Source of the DNA: Blautia obeum ATCC 29174
GTDB taxonomy: Bacteria > Bacillota > Clostridia > Lachnospirales > Lachnospiraceae
DNA: 64,000 nt
NCBI RefSeq assembly: GCF_025147765.1
Contig: NZ_CP102265.1
Location: 129,501-193,500 of the forward strand
Direction of reading: 5' to 3'
Positions 21,701-31,150 of this stretch are shown piece by piece. The position numbers and the translations under genes are program-made. Every line of letters begins with the position of its first letter. The first letter of the stretch is position 1. The notes below the pieces were generated by a model that was not told where the DNA came from, made no database searches, and worked only from the letters and a program-made list of their open reading frames with translations.

Positions 21701-22205
21701 AACAATGTTGAAATAAAAATATCTAAAAAATTTTTTAAACAGGTTAATTTTTGCCCTTTCACACATGCAGTTAGTGAAGGGGCAAATGTCTATTTGCAAT
21801 TCAAGAAGATAAATCCCCTTAAAAATTGCACCTTGACAATTTCATACCAGCAGCGAGAGGATACCCGGAATTTTTCAGCTACGCATTTTTGCGGCGGGAA
21901 TCCGGTGAAAACGTGAAGGGATACAGATGGGAGGCACCCTTTGCAGGAACGATTACGAATTACCTCTTGCGGCTTAATGCTTGATCCTGAACTTTACCTG
22001 AGTGTCATTCCTGTTTTACAGGATGACAGCAGATACCATGTGGCGGTGTTTCAGTAAAAGGCACTGCCATATGAATGTGCTGTTATCAGAGGTATTTCTG
22101 TATCAGCAATAAGATGTGGGAGGTGGTTCCAATGATTGAATAATGCAGGTGTGAGCCTGCATGAAAATAGAACAGATAATAGAAGAAAGAGAGGATTCAG
22201 TCAAA
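21701..22205 (+). other. 505-bp leader between sigma genes and adhesin, short reading frames and hairpins
   Basis: There is no gene of normal length. A hairpin TTTGCCC-t-TTCAC (21750-21762) / GTGAA-g-GGGCAAA (21774-21786) stands at the start. Three short frames look protein-like but have no joint frame. One reads F-I-P-A-A-R-G-Y-P-E-F-F-S-Y-A-F-L-R-R-E and on to about 21985. A tiny one starts ATG at 21927 (MGGTLCRNDYELPLAA). One reads M-L-D-P-E-L-Y-L-S-V-I-P-V-L-Q-D-D-S-R-Y and stops at TAA 22058-22060. They may be peptides or pieces of a decayed gene. A long 5' UTR for the adhesin is the simplest reading. Confidence 0.35.
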
Positions 22206-25200
22206 ATGAAAATGAGATTCAAAAGATTCTTGTCCGGATTTATGGCAGTCGCAACACTGGCTTCTGTCATTATTCAGCCAGTAGCAGTTTCGGCTTCTGA
22301 ATTAGAACCAGAAGAAATACCATTTGAACAGCAGTATGCAGAATTAAAAGATGTTCAGGATTCCCTTGATCCGGATGAGATCGTAAAGGCAAATGATATT
22401 GAACTTTCTTATGGGCAGGAATTTGATGTAGAAGTTGATCTGTCTGGAATCGAAGGTGTAGATGAAAGTAAGATTAAGGTTTTATTCCATGAAGCAAAGA
22501 ATGAAACGGGTACAGATTTTGACACACATACACCAGATACTTACAAGGCTGTCTATGCAGTAAAACCAGTCAGCGGTCATCCTGCTTATAGAATCAGCAG
22601 AAACATTACAGTGAAAGAACCGGAAACAGAAGTACAGTCAGAGCGTGCTTCAGAAAGTACGGTAAATGTTGAAGATGATACTGGAGATACAGAGCAGAGC
22701 GAGGAAGATTCGGAATCGCACTGGGAAACACAAAATTCTGAAAGCACAGCAGATTTGGAATCTGAATTAACCGTTTCAGAAGCACTGGAGCAGGCAGAGA
22801 GTAATGGAATTGATCTGTATGCAATGAATGAAGGCGAAACAGTAACCTTTATGGCTGCGGCAGGCAATGCCAGAAGTTCACAGCAGGTTTCTGTGACCAG
22901 AGGGGCAGAATACCGATATGCAGATTATGGATATGGAACATATCTGACTTATCAGTATACTGTAAAATTCGGCAATATATCTGCCACAGCATACTGTGTG
23001 CAGCCATCCAAACCAGGGCCTGGAAGTGGAACTTATACGATCAACAAGGTTGGCGATGGAAAAGCACTTGCGAAAGTATGCTATTACGGTACAAAGGCTT
23101 CCGGTGATGATGGATTTTTTATAGAGGAAAACGGATACGGCAATTTAAGTGCAGGAGCCAGATTTATTCTGGTACATCTGGCAGCATCTTATGCAAATGG
23201 AAGTGGAGATGCTTTTTCAGGTGCAAATAGTACAGCACAGAATCTGGCAATGAAACTCTATAATTACTGTATTTCACAGCCGGAAATTCCAGATGTGGCA
23301 ATGTCCTTTTCGGATGCAGATGTAAAAGCCTATGTGGATGGCAACAGTCAGAGAACAAAGGATATTACATTTAATGCGGATGCGTTACAGACCATTACCA
23401 TGAAACTTCCGGCAGGTGTACAGCTTCATAACCTGACAACAGGTAAAACAAGTAAAGCCGGAGAAAGTGTGGAAATTTGTGGTGGTACAAAGTTTTATCT
23501 GTCCGCACCATTAACACAGGTGAGTGATGTGGCAGGAAGCTGGTCTGCAACCATGAAAGGAAGCATTACCAAAGATTATTCAGCTTATAAGATTTCAACA
23601 GGTTCCGGAAACCAGGATCTGGCTCTAGTATTTGGCGAAGGCGTTGACGATGAGAAATATGTAGATTTTAAAGTATCCTGGGTACAGCAGGCAAGTGTTA
23701 AGGTGATCAAGAAAGATGCCAAGTCAGACGCAAAGCTGTCTGGTGCTGTGTTTGGATTATACAGTGATGCAGAATGTACCAAACTGATCACACAGTTACC
23801 TGCGACGGATGAAAACGGTGAAGCGTCCGTACAGATCACCAAGACACAGGATACCGTATATCTGAAAGAGATTACAGCTCCAAGCGGATACCGTATCAAT
23901 GCGACAGCTTATAACGTGAAACTGGAAGTCAGCAAGACCACAACTGTTACTGTTCCAGATGAAGAACAGATGGGACAGCTTACCGTTTATAAAGAAGGTG
24001 AGGTTCTGGTTGGTGCAGATGTGACAGAAAATGGCACAACATTTAAGTATGAGAAACGCAGACAGAGTGGTGCTGTTTATGATGTGTATGCTGGAGAAGA
24101 TATTAAAACTGCCTATGGTACAAAGATTTACAGCAGGGGTGATCTGGTAAAAGAGAATCTGACAACAGATACAAACGGAGCTACCGTTCTTAAAAATCTG
24201 TATCTTGGTACATATATCGTAAAAGAGAAACAGGCTCCGACAGGATTCTATAATGCCGGAGAGGAAAAGACAGTAACATTATCCTATGCAGGGCAGAATG
24301 TGGACATTGTTTTCACTGAGACAACCTTTACTAATGACAGACAAAAAGTAGAAGTAATGGTAACAAAACAGGATGAAGATACAGAAAATCCGCTGGATGG
24401 CGGAATTTTTGGACTTTATGCTGCAAGTGATATTACCAATGTGGATGGAACCATCATTGTAAAGAAAGGGACACTGATCGAGAAAGCGACAACAGGAACA
24501 GACGGAACAGCGAAGTTTACAGCAGACCTGCCGCTTGGATTTTCTTATGATGTGAAAGAAGTGCAGGCCCCGGAAGGGTATGTGAGAAAAACAGATGATG
24601 TTTATACGTTTGCTTTCTCTTATACGAATGATAAAGAAGCAAAACAGACATTTAAGCATACATTCAAAAATGAACGTGTAACAGCTAAGATTTCTCTGCA
24701 GAAACAGGACAAAGAAACAAAAAAGGCAGTTCCACAGGGCGATGCAACTCTGGAAAAAGCAGTTTATGGATTGTATGCTCGTGAAGATATTGTGCATCCG
24801 GATGGTGCTACTGGTGTGATCTATAAAGCAGGAGAGCAGGTTGCCACTCTTACGACAGATAAGAATGGACAGGCTTCTGTGGATGGCTTATATCTTGGTA
24901 ATTACTATGTGAAAGAGATTACTCCGCCAACTGGTTATCTGGCGGATGAAGAAGAACATGATCTGGTCTGCAATTATGAGGGAGATCTTGTAGCAGAGGT
25001 AAATCGTGAGTGTCTGTCTCTGGAGCAGGTAATGAAACAGCCATTCCAGATTATCAAAGCAGCAAATAATGGAAAGACTGACGCAGATTTATTGAAAGGG
25101 GCAGGATTTACTGCTTATCTGGCATCATCCCTGAAAGTAAAAGAGGATGGAAGCTATGATTTTGATTCTGCAAAACCGGTAGTGATCGGAGAAAATGGTG

Positions 25201-28115
25201 CAACAGAAATCTTTACAGATGAAAAAGGTTATGCCTGCAGTATTGCGATTCCTTATGGAACTTATATTGTGCGTGAAACCACAACGCCTCATAATTACAC
25301 TCCGGTAGATGATTTTACAGTGCGTATCACTGAGAACAACCCGAACCAGCCACAGACATGGAGAGTGCTTCTGGATGACGAGTTTGAAGCGAAACTGAAA
25401 ATTATCAAACAGGATGATGAGACGAAAAAGGCAGTACTTCAGAAGAATACAGAGTTCAAGATTTTCAATATGGACACTGAAAAATATGTGGAGCAGGTAA
25501 CAACTTATCCGACTACGGTAAAACATAAATCCTATTTTACAGATGAGCAGGGATATTTGATTCTTCCGCAGAATCTTAAAATCGGACATTACCGCATTGA
25601 GGAAGTAAATGCACCTTATGGATATACTTTGAATGAAAATTACTATGAGGTAACAGTTGATTCCAATACTGCATATCAGATGGATGGAACTTCCGGGGAT
25701 GTGATTATTGAAGCAGTTTATGAGAACCATCCAGTTAAGGGAGAACTGACTATCGCGAAAAAAGGCGAAGTTCTGGACGGATTCAAGGATGATTTTACAT
25801 ATCAGACAGAAAATCTGGAAGGGGCAGAGTTTGAGATTTACGCTGCCGAGGACATCTATACTGCAGATTTCCAGAAAGATGATAATGGAAATCGTATTCT
25901 GGAATATGCGGCAGGAACACTGGTAAAAACGGTCACAACGGATAAAGATGGTAAAGCGGTTCTGAAAAATCTTCCGCTTGGAAGTTATAAGATTGTCGAA
26001 CAGACAGCACCGGATGGCTTTGTTTTAAACAGTGAAGCACAGATCATTACTTTCTCTTACAAAGATCAGGAAACACCAGTCATTGAGCAGACAGCTATCT
26101 TTGAAAATGACCGTCAGAAAGTAGAAATTTCTGTGGTAAAACAGGATGCTGATACAAAAGCAGCCGTTGCAGGAGCAGAGTTTGGGCTTTATGCGAAGAA
26201 TGACATGGAAGCTCATGGAACTGTGATTGTGAAAGCTGACACACTCCTTGGAAAAGCTGTTTCCGGAGAAGATGGAAAGGCTGTATTTACACAGGATCTG
26301 ACATTCGGTGAGTATTATATCAAAGAACTTGCAGCACCAAACGGTTATGTATCTTCTGATGAAATTCTGGAAGTAAAAGCAGAATATCAGGGACAGGATG
26401 TTAAGGTAGTACAGTTATCTTCTGTATTTAAGAACCAGCCTACAAAGGTTGTGGTTTCCAAGTCTGATTTAACTACTGGCGTGGAATTGTCGGGTGCGAC
26501 ACTTACTGTTCTGGACAAAGATGGAAATGTAGTTGATACATGGAAATCTGTAAAAGGAGAGCAGCATCTGATTGAACGACTTACCGTAGGGGAAACCTAT
26601 ACTCTCAGAGAAGAAATGGCTCCTTATGGATACCTCAAGGCAGAAGAGATCACCTTTATGATTGAGGATACTGGGGAAATCCAGAAAGTGGAAATGAAAG
26701 ATGATGTGCCGACAGGAACGATTATCATCAATAAACAGGGAGAATTTCTGGATAAAGTAACTGCACTGGATTCTGTTGGAGGATGGATCAGCCATTTATT
26801 CCAGTATGTAACAGGCAGCCTGAAAGATGTTACTTTTGAAGTATTTGCTTTGGAGGACGTGAAATCTGCTGACGGAGAAAGTGAAGATTATTATAAAAAA
26901 GATGAGCTGGTGGCAACCATTACAACAGATGATACCGGTATTGCAAAAATATCCGGACTTCCGCTTGGTAAATACTATGTAAAAGAAAAAGCTACAGTAG
27001 AAGGCTTTGTTCTGGATGATGAAGCAAGAGAGATTGATCTGACATACCGGGATCAGGATACTGCAGAGGTTACTTACTCTGCTGACTGGCAGAATAACCG
27101 CCAGAAAGCGGAAGTGGAAGTTGTGAAAAAAGAGAAAGATTCTGATCGTGTACTGGAAGGTGCGGTATTTGCCCTCTGTGCCAAGGACGATATTACAGGA
27201 GCAGACGGAAAAGTAATTCTGAAAGCAGATACTGTGATCGAGGAACTGGCAACAGACAAAGAAGGAAAGCTGACTTTTACGGCAGATTTACCAATTGGTT
27301 TTGCGTATTATATCAAAGAAACATCTCCGGCACCTGGATTTGCAACGACAGATGAAACACAGGAGTTCACGTTTGAGTATGGAGGTGCAGAAAAGGAAAA
27401 AGTATCTTATGCTTTTACCTTTGAGGACGAGCCGACTGTAATCGAGATCACCAAGACTTCCCTGACAGACGGAAAAGAACTGGAAGGAGCTAAGTTACAG
27501 GTAACTGACGAAAGCGGTAAAGTTGTAGATTCCTGGACTTCCGGTAAAGAAGCTCATATCATCAAAGAACTGGTAGTCGGACAGAAATATACTCTGACAG
27601 AAACAAAACCGACAGATGGCTATGTGACAGCAGAAAGCATCACGTTTACCGTTGAAGATACTGCAAAGGCACAGAAAATCGAAATGAAAGATGATGTGAC
27701 CAAGGTAGAAATTTCCAAAACAGATATTTCCGGTAAGGAACTGCCAGGAGCAAAACTGACAATTCTTGATAAAGATGGTAAGACAGTAGAGAGCTGGACT
27801 TCTGAGGAAAAACCACATTACATAGAAATGCTTCCGATTGGGGAGTATACACTTCGGGAAGAGTCAGCTCCTGATGGATATCTGGTAGCGGAAGATGTGA
27901 AGTTCACAGTGGAGGATACTGGGGAGATCCAGAAAGTAGTGATGAAAGATGAGGTAAAACCGGAAGAAACACCAACACCGGAAACACCGTCTACACAGGT
28001 AACAGATACACCGAAAACCGGAGATGATACACACATGCTGATTTGGATTCTGCTTGCGATTGCAGGCATGGCAGGCAGTGTATCAGCAGTCTGGATTACA
28101 AAAAAAAGAAAATAA
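22206..28115 (+). CDS. Giant surface adhesin: thioester domain plus about 13 SpaA/Cna-B repeats
   Basis: This 1969-residue secreted, wall-anchored protein has a signal peptide (basic start, hydrophobic core, cleavage near A-V-S-A-S, about residue 30), then an acidic region. A thioester-type domain with Y-C-V-Q-P (C264) comes next, where a Cys-Gln bond can attack host surface amines. From about residue 510 on I count thirteen SpaA/Cna-B domains. Each begins with a K-x-D/K strand and G-A-x-F-x-L-Y-like segment and ends near E-x-x-A-P-x-G-Y, typical of intramolecular isopeptide (Lys-Asn, Glu) folds. The C-terminus has T-P-K-T-G, a hydrophobic helix and K-K-R-K. ATG at 22206 has AGAGAGG upstream. 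A class B sortase is encoded at 35218. It likely mediates mating-pair or host-surface contact. Confidence 0.93.
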   Translation: MKMRFKRFLSGFMAVATLASVIIQPVAVSASELEPEEIPFEQQYAELKDVQDSLDPDEIVKANDIELSYGQEFDVEVDLSGIEGVDESKIKVLFHEAKNETGTDFDTHTPDTYKAVYAVKPVSGHPAYRISRNITVKEPETEVQSERASESTVNVEDDTGDTEQSEEDSESHWETQNSESTADLESELTVSEALEQAESNGIDLYAMNEGETVTFMAAAGNARSSQQVSVTRGAEYRYADYGYGTYLTYQYTVKFGNISATAYCVQPSKPGPGSGTYTINKVGDGKALAKVCYYGTKASGDDGFFIEENGYGNLSAGARFILVHLAASYANGSGDAFSGANSTAQNLAMKLYNYCISQPEIPDVAMSFSDADVKAYVDGNSQRTKDITFNADALQTITMKLPAGVQLHNLTTGKTSKAGESVEICGGTKFYLSAPLTQVSDVAGSWSATMKGSITKDYSAYKISTGSGNQDLALVFGEGVDDEKYVDFKVSWVQQASVKVIKKDAKSDAKLSGAVFGLYSDAECTKLITQLPATDENGEASVQITKTQDTVYLKEITAPSGYRINATAYNVKLEVSKTTTVTVPDEEQMGQLTVYKEGEVLVGADVTENGTTFKYEKRRQSGAVYDVYAGEDIKTAYGTKIYSRGDLVKENLTTDTNGATVLKNLYLGTYIVKEKQAPTGFYNAGEEKTVTLSYAGQNVDIVFTETTFTNDRQKVEVMVTKQDEDTENPLDGGIFGLYAASDITNVDGTIIVKKGTLIEKATTGTDGTAKFTADLPLGFSYDVKEVQAPEGYVRKTDDVYTFAFSYTNDKEAKQTFKHTFKNERVTAKISLQKQDKETKKAVPQGDATLEKAVYGLYAREDIVHPDGATGVIYKAGEQVATLTTDKNGQASVDGLYLGNYYVKEITPPTGYLADEEEHDLVCNYEGDLVAEVNRECLSLEQVMKQPFQIIKAANNGKTDADLLKGAGFTAYLASSLKVKEDGSYDFDSAKPVVIGENGATEIFTDEKGYACSIAIPYGTYIVRETTTPHNYTPVDDFTVRITENNPNQPQTWRVLLDDEFEAKLKIIKQDDETKKAVLQKNTEFKIFNMDTEKYVEQVTTYPTTVKHKSYFTDEQGYLILPQNLKIGHYRIEEVNAPYGYTLNENYYEVTVDSNTAYQMDGTSGDVIIEAVYENHPVKGELTIAKKGEVLDGFKDDFTYQTENLEGAEFEIYAAEDIYTADFQKDDNGNRILEYAAGTLVKTVTTDKDGKAVLKNLPLGSYKIVEQTAPDGFVLNSEAQIITFSYKDQETPVIEQTAIFENDRQKVEISVVKQDADTKAAVAGAEFGLYAKNDMEAHGTVIVKADTLLGKAVSGEDGKAVFTQDLTFGEYYIKELAAPNGYVSSDEILEVKAEYQGQDVKVVQLSSVFKNQPTKVVVSKSDLTTGVELSGATLTVLDKDGNVVDTWKSVKGEQHLIERLTVGETYTLREEMAPYGYLKAEEITFMIEDTGEIQKVEMKDDVPTGTIIINKQGEFLDKVTALDSVGGWISHLFQYVTGSLKDVTFEVFALEDVKSADGESEDYYKKDELVATITTDDTGIAKISGLPLGKYYVKEKATVEGFVLDDEAREIDLTYRDQDTAEVTYSADWQNNRQKAEVEVVKKEKDSDRVLEGAVFALCAKDDITGADGKVILKADTVIEELATDKEGKLTFTADLPIGFAYYIKETSPAPGFATTDETQEFTFEYGGAEKEKVSYAFTFEDEPTVIEITKTSLTDGKELEGAKLQVTDESGKVVDSWTSGKEAHIIKELVVGQKYTLTETKPTDGYVTAESITFTVEDTAKAQKIEMKDDVTKVEISKTDISGKELPGAKLTILDKDGKTVESWTSEEKPHYIEMLPIGEYTLREESAPDGYLVAEDVKFTVEDTGEIQKVVMKDEVKPEETPTPETPSTQVTDTPKTGDDTHMLIWILLAIAGMAGSVSAVWITKKRK

Positions 28116-28127
28116 AAGTTAATGTAG

Positions 28128-28164
28128 GGGCATTTATGGGCAGCAAAGTCATAGATGCCCTTTT
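28128..28164 (+). terminator. Terminator after the adhesin
   Basis: GGGCATTTATG (28128-28138) pairs with CATAGATGCCC (28150-28160), followed by TTTT. Confidence 0.8.
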
Positions 28165-28185
28165 GAATGATGAAAGGGGTATAAA

Positions 28186-28332
28186 ATGAGAATGTTATTG
28201 ATTATTGCAGGGATTCTTCTGGTGTTAGCAGTCAATTTTGTTCTGTACTGCTGTATCCGGGTAGGAGCAAAGGAAGATCGTTTGTTGGAAAACCATAGAA
28301 AGGAACAGATTAATGCAGGAAGAAGTGAATGA
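28186..28332 (+). CDS. Small membrane protein of the ICE, 48 aa
   Basis: ATG at 28186 follows GAAAGGGG. The protein has one N-terminal membrane helix (MRMLLIIAGILLVLAVNFVL) with Cys-Cys at its end and a charged cytoplasmic tail EDRLLENHRKEQINAGRSE. The end overlaps the PcfB-like gene by 20 bases, so it is part of the transfer operon. Small proteins of this form occur at the same position in related elements; I cannot give a firm family name. Confidence 0.65.
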   Translation: MRMLLIIAGILLVLAVNFVLYCCIRVGAKEDRLLENHRKEQINAGRSE

Positions 28333-28831
28333 AAAAACAGTGTCCCTGTGTATCACTGGTGGAAAAGTGACAGCCCGTTTATTGAAACAGGCAATGATGC
28401 GTTTTCTGGCAGCGATGGAGAAAGAAAAAGCAGAGAAAGCAAGAAAACAGCAGGTAAAGGGACCGCCAGACAAAGATTATCATGGAAAGCAGAGTTTAAA
28501 GAAGCTGGCACAGCAGAATGTTCAGCTTTCCAACATTGAGATTACGGATAACAACATCAAGGCTTTTGAAAAAGTGGCAAAAAAGTATGGCATTGATTTT
28601 AGCCTGAAACGTGATAAGTCCGTAGATCCACCCCGATATTTCGTTTTCTTCAAGGCAAGGGATGTGGATGTGATGACTGCGGCATTCCGGGAATTTACCG
28701 GAAAGACGCTGAATAAAACAAAGAAACCGTCTGTCCGTAAGAAATTACAGCAGGCAATTGCAGCCCGCAGCCAGGATAAACAGAGAGAACGGGAAAAATC
28801 GAAAGAAAAACAGAAGGAGCCGACCTTATGA
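28313..28831 (+). CDS. pcfB: PcfB-like protein (DUF3801)
   Basis: This 172-residue soluble protein begins with the pattern V-N-E-K-T-V-S-L-C-I-T-G-G-K-V-T-A-R-L-L. The core D-N-N-I-K-A-F-E-K-V-A-K-K-Y-G-I-D-F and P-P-R-Y-F-V-F-F-K-A-R-D is typical for DUF3801. The C-terminal tail is strongly basic and coiled. In pCF10 the homologue PcfB is a relaxosome factor that interacts with the coupling protein. Here the gene overlaps virD4 by ATGA, in line with such a partnership. Confidence 0.88.
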   Translation: MQEEVNEKTVSLCITGGKVTARLLKQAMMRFLAAMEKEKAEKARKQQVKGPPDKDYHGKQSLKKLAQQNVQLSNIEITDNNIKAFEKVAKKYGIDFSLKRDKSVDPPRYFVFFKARDVDVMTAAFREFTGKTLNKTKKPSVRKKLQQAIAARSQDKQREREKSKEKQKEPTL

Positions 28832-30765
28832 GTGGGATAAAAAATATAAAGAAAAAACTGAAAGGATTTCAGGTGCGTCCCCCGAATGCAGAAGTGATAA
28901 AAAAGGTTCTGTTGTATATTCCGTATGTGGTTGTATTTTATGTGGTAAATAAATGCACCTGGCTGTATCAGTATTGCAGGGGCAGTACAGTAGTGGACAG
29001 GCTGATGGTTCTCCTTATGAACTATCCGTTAGCGTTTAAAAAGTTGCTGCCAAGTATACAACCGAAAAGTCTGGCTGCGGGAACTATTGCTGCAGTCAGT
29101 GTGTGGGCAGTGGTGTATTTTAAGGGAAAAAATGGAAAGAAGTTTCGCCAGGGAGAAGAATATGGTTCTGCCAGATGGGGAAATGAAAAGGATATAGCCC
29201 CTTTTATTGATCCGGTCTTTGAGAACAATATTCTGCTGACACAAACGGAACGTCTGACAATGAACAGCAGACCGAAGAAACCAAAGTATGCCAGAAACAA
29301 GAATGTCATAGTGATCGGGGGATCTGGCAGCGGTAAGACCAGATTTTATGTGAAACCACAGCTTATGCAGATGCCGGATAATGTGAGCTTTGTAGTTACT
29401 GATCCCAAGGGGACAATTATCGTAGAATGTGGTAAGATGTTAGCACGAGGGACACCGAAGAAAGATAAAAATGGGAAAATCCTGCGTGATAAAAATGGCA
29501 GAGTGGTAATGGCTCCTTACAAAATCAAGGTGCTGAATACCATCAACTTTGCCAAAAGTATGCACTATAATCCGTTTCATTACATTCGTTCGGAAAAAGA
29601 TATTCTGAAACTGGTAAATACGATCATGGTAAATACCAAAGGAGAGGGAGAAAAATCTTCCGAGGATTTCTGGACAAAAGCGGAACGTCTGCTGTATTGT
29701 GCTTTGATTGGGTATATCTACTATGAAGCACCGGAGGAAGAACAGAATTTTTCAACCCTGCTGGAATTTATCAATGCCAGTGAAACCAGGGAAGAAGATG
29801 AAGAGTTTAAAAATGCAGTGGATCTGTTATTTGAGGAGCTGGAAAGAGACGAGCCGAACCATTTTGCAGTAAGGCAGTATAAAAAATACAAACTGGCGGC
29901 AGGAAAGACAGCAAAAAGTATTTTGATTAGTTGTGGTGCAAGACTCGCACCCTTTGATATTGCAGAGCTGCGGGAGCTTATGTCTTATGATGAGATGGAG
30001 TTGGATATGATTGGAGATCAAAGAACAGCATTGTTTATTGTAATCTCTGATACGGATGATACTTTTAACTTTGTGGTTGCCATGATGTACAGTCAGCTTT
30101 TTAACCTGTTATGCGACAGGGCCGATGACGTTCATCATGGAAGACTACCTTATCATGTGAGAATCCTCTGTGACGAGTTCGCAAATATTGGACAAATTCC
30201 GAAGTTCGATAAGCTGATTGCAACGATCCGAAGCAGAGAAATCTCCGCATCTATTATTCTGCAGTCACAGTCACAGCTCAAGACCATTTATAAGGATGCA
30301 GCGGAAACCATCACAGGAAACTGTGATACCATGCTGTTCCTTGGTGGAAAGGAAAGTACCACTCTGAAAGAAATTTCAGAGACACTGGGAAAGGAAACAA
30401 TTGATTTATATAACACTTCTGATACAAGAGGCCAGAGCAGATCTTATGGTCTGAACTATCAGAAAACGGGAAAAGAACTGATGAGCCGGGATGAACTGGC
30501 AGTCATGGACGGTAACAAATGTATTTTGCAGCTTCGTGGTGTCCGTCCGTTTTACAGTGATAAATTTGATATTACAAAACATAAACGGTATAAGCAATTA
30601 TCCGATTATGATAAAAAGAATGAGTTTCATGTGGAAGAATATATGAAACATCAGATGGAAGTCCGGTTAAGTCCGGAAGAAGCGTTCGACCTTTATGTGT
30701 ATGAAGGCAGTGAACTGGAAAAACAATCAAATAATGAAAATGAAGGCATAGAGCATGTAACGTAA
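28828..30765 (+). CDS. virD4: Type IV coupling protein VirD4 / TraG
   Basis: This 645-residue membrane ATPase docks the relaxosome to the secretion channel. It has an N-terminal membrane region with about two helices (around residues 28-45 and 80-95), Walker A G-G-S-G-S-G-K-T near residue 168-174, the strand V-V-T-D-P-K-G, and Walker B I-L-C-D-E-F-A-N-I-G near residue 445. The end ENEGIEHVT is acidic. The length is normal. Translation is coupled to pcfB through ATGA. Without it the ICE could not transfer. Confidence 0.95.
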   Translation: MSGIKNIKKKLKGFQVRPPNAEVIKKVLLYIPYVVVFYVVNKCTWLYQYCRGSTVVDRLMVLLMNYPLAFKKLLPSIQPKSLAAGTIAAVSVWAVVYFKGKNGKKFRQGEEYGSARWGNEKDIAPFIDPVFENNILLTQTERLTMNSRPKKPKYARNKNVIVIGGSGSGKTRFYVKPQLMQMPDNVSFVVTDPKGTIIVECGKMLARGTPKKDKNGKILRDKNGRVVMAPYKIKVLNTINFAKSMHYNPFHYIRSEKDILKLVNTIMVNTKGEGEKSSEDFWTKAERLLYCALIGYIYYEAPEEEQNFSTLLEFINASETREEDEEFKNAVDLLFEELERDEPNHFAVRQYKKYKLAAGKTAKSILISCGARLAPFDIAELRELMSYDEMELDMIGDQRTALFIVISDTDDTFNFVVAMMYSQLFNLLCDRADDVHHGRLPYHVRILCDEFANIGQIPKFDKLIATIRSREISASIILQSQSQLKTIYKDAAETITGNCDTMLFLGGKESTTLKEISETLGKETIDLYNTSDTRGQSRSYGLNYQKTGKELMSRDELAVMDGNKCILQLRGVRPFYSDKFDITKHKRYKQLSDYDKKNEFHVEEYMKHQMEVRLSPEEAFDLYVYEGSELEKQSNNENEGIEHVT

Positions 30766-30786
30766 AACATACATAGCTCTTTTTTT
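30750..30786 (+). terminator. Possible terminator overlapping the virD4 stop
   Basis: AGAGC (30750-30754) and GCTCT (30776-30780) with inner ATGT / ACAT, then a T-run. The stem is short, so it may only reduce readthrough between coupling protein and channel genes. Confidence 0.4.
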
Positions 30787-30809
30787 ATGCCCTTTTGGGA
30801 GGTAGCGAT

Positions 30810-30857
30810 ATGCGTAAGCATGAAAGACCGCCCATCAGGGCGGAACCCTCTGAGTAG
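30810..30857 (+). CDS. Possible 15-residue leader peptide with internal hairpin
   Basis: GGGAGGTAGCG precedes ATG 30810. The peptide is MRKHERPPIRAEPSE. The codons for R-P-P-I-R-A form the hairpin CCGCCC-atca-GGGCGG. The neighbouring real gene starts 53 bases later. Its strong ribosome site makes it a candidate regulatory leader, but it could be chance. Confidence 0.3.
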   Translation: MRKHERPPIRAEPSE

Positions 30858-30910
30858 TGACCGTTTGAAAATCACAATGAAACAGCAGTTACGAAAGGAG
30901 AACATAGATT

Positions 30911-31123
30911 ATGGCGTTTTTTACATCCGCAATTAATATTTTACAGACTCTGGTTGTTGCAATCGGAGCTGGTCTGGCAGTTTGGGGAGTTATCAATCTC
31001 CTAGAGGGGTATGGAAATGACAATCCCGGAGCCAAGTCCCAGGGAATCAAGCAGCTTATGGCAGGTGGAGGTGTCGTTCTGATCGGTACACAGCTTGTAC
31101 CATTACTGGCGAATTTGTTTTAG
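30911..31123 (+). CDS. Maff2-family small membrane protein (pilin/VirB2-like place)
   Basis: This 70-residue protein has two hydrophobic helices (about 7-30 and 47-68) and the motif INLLEGYGNDNPGAKSQGIKQ between them, which is the Maff2 signature of Tn1549-like elements. It occupies the place of the TrbC/VirB2 subunit at the start of the channel genes and is probably a structural membrane component. AAAGGAGAA precedes ATG 30911. No signal peptidase site is obvious. Confidence 0.88.
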   Translation: MAFFTSAINILQTLVVAIGAGLAVWGVINLLEGYGNDNPGAKSQGIKQLMAGGGVVLIGTQLVPLLANLF

Positions 31124-31150
31124 CCGGGGCAGTAGGAAAGGAGAACACGC

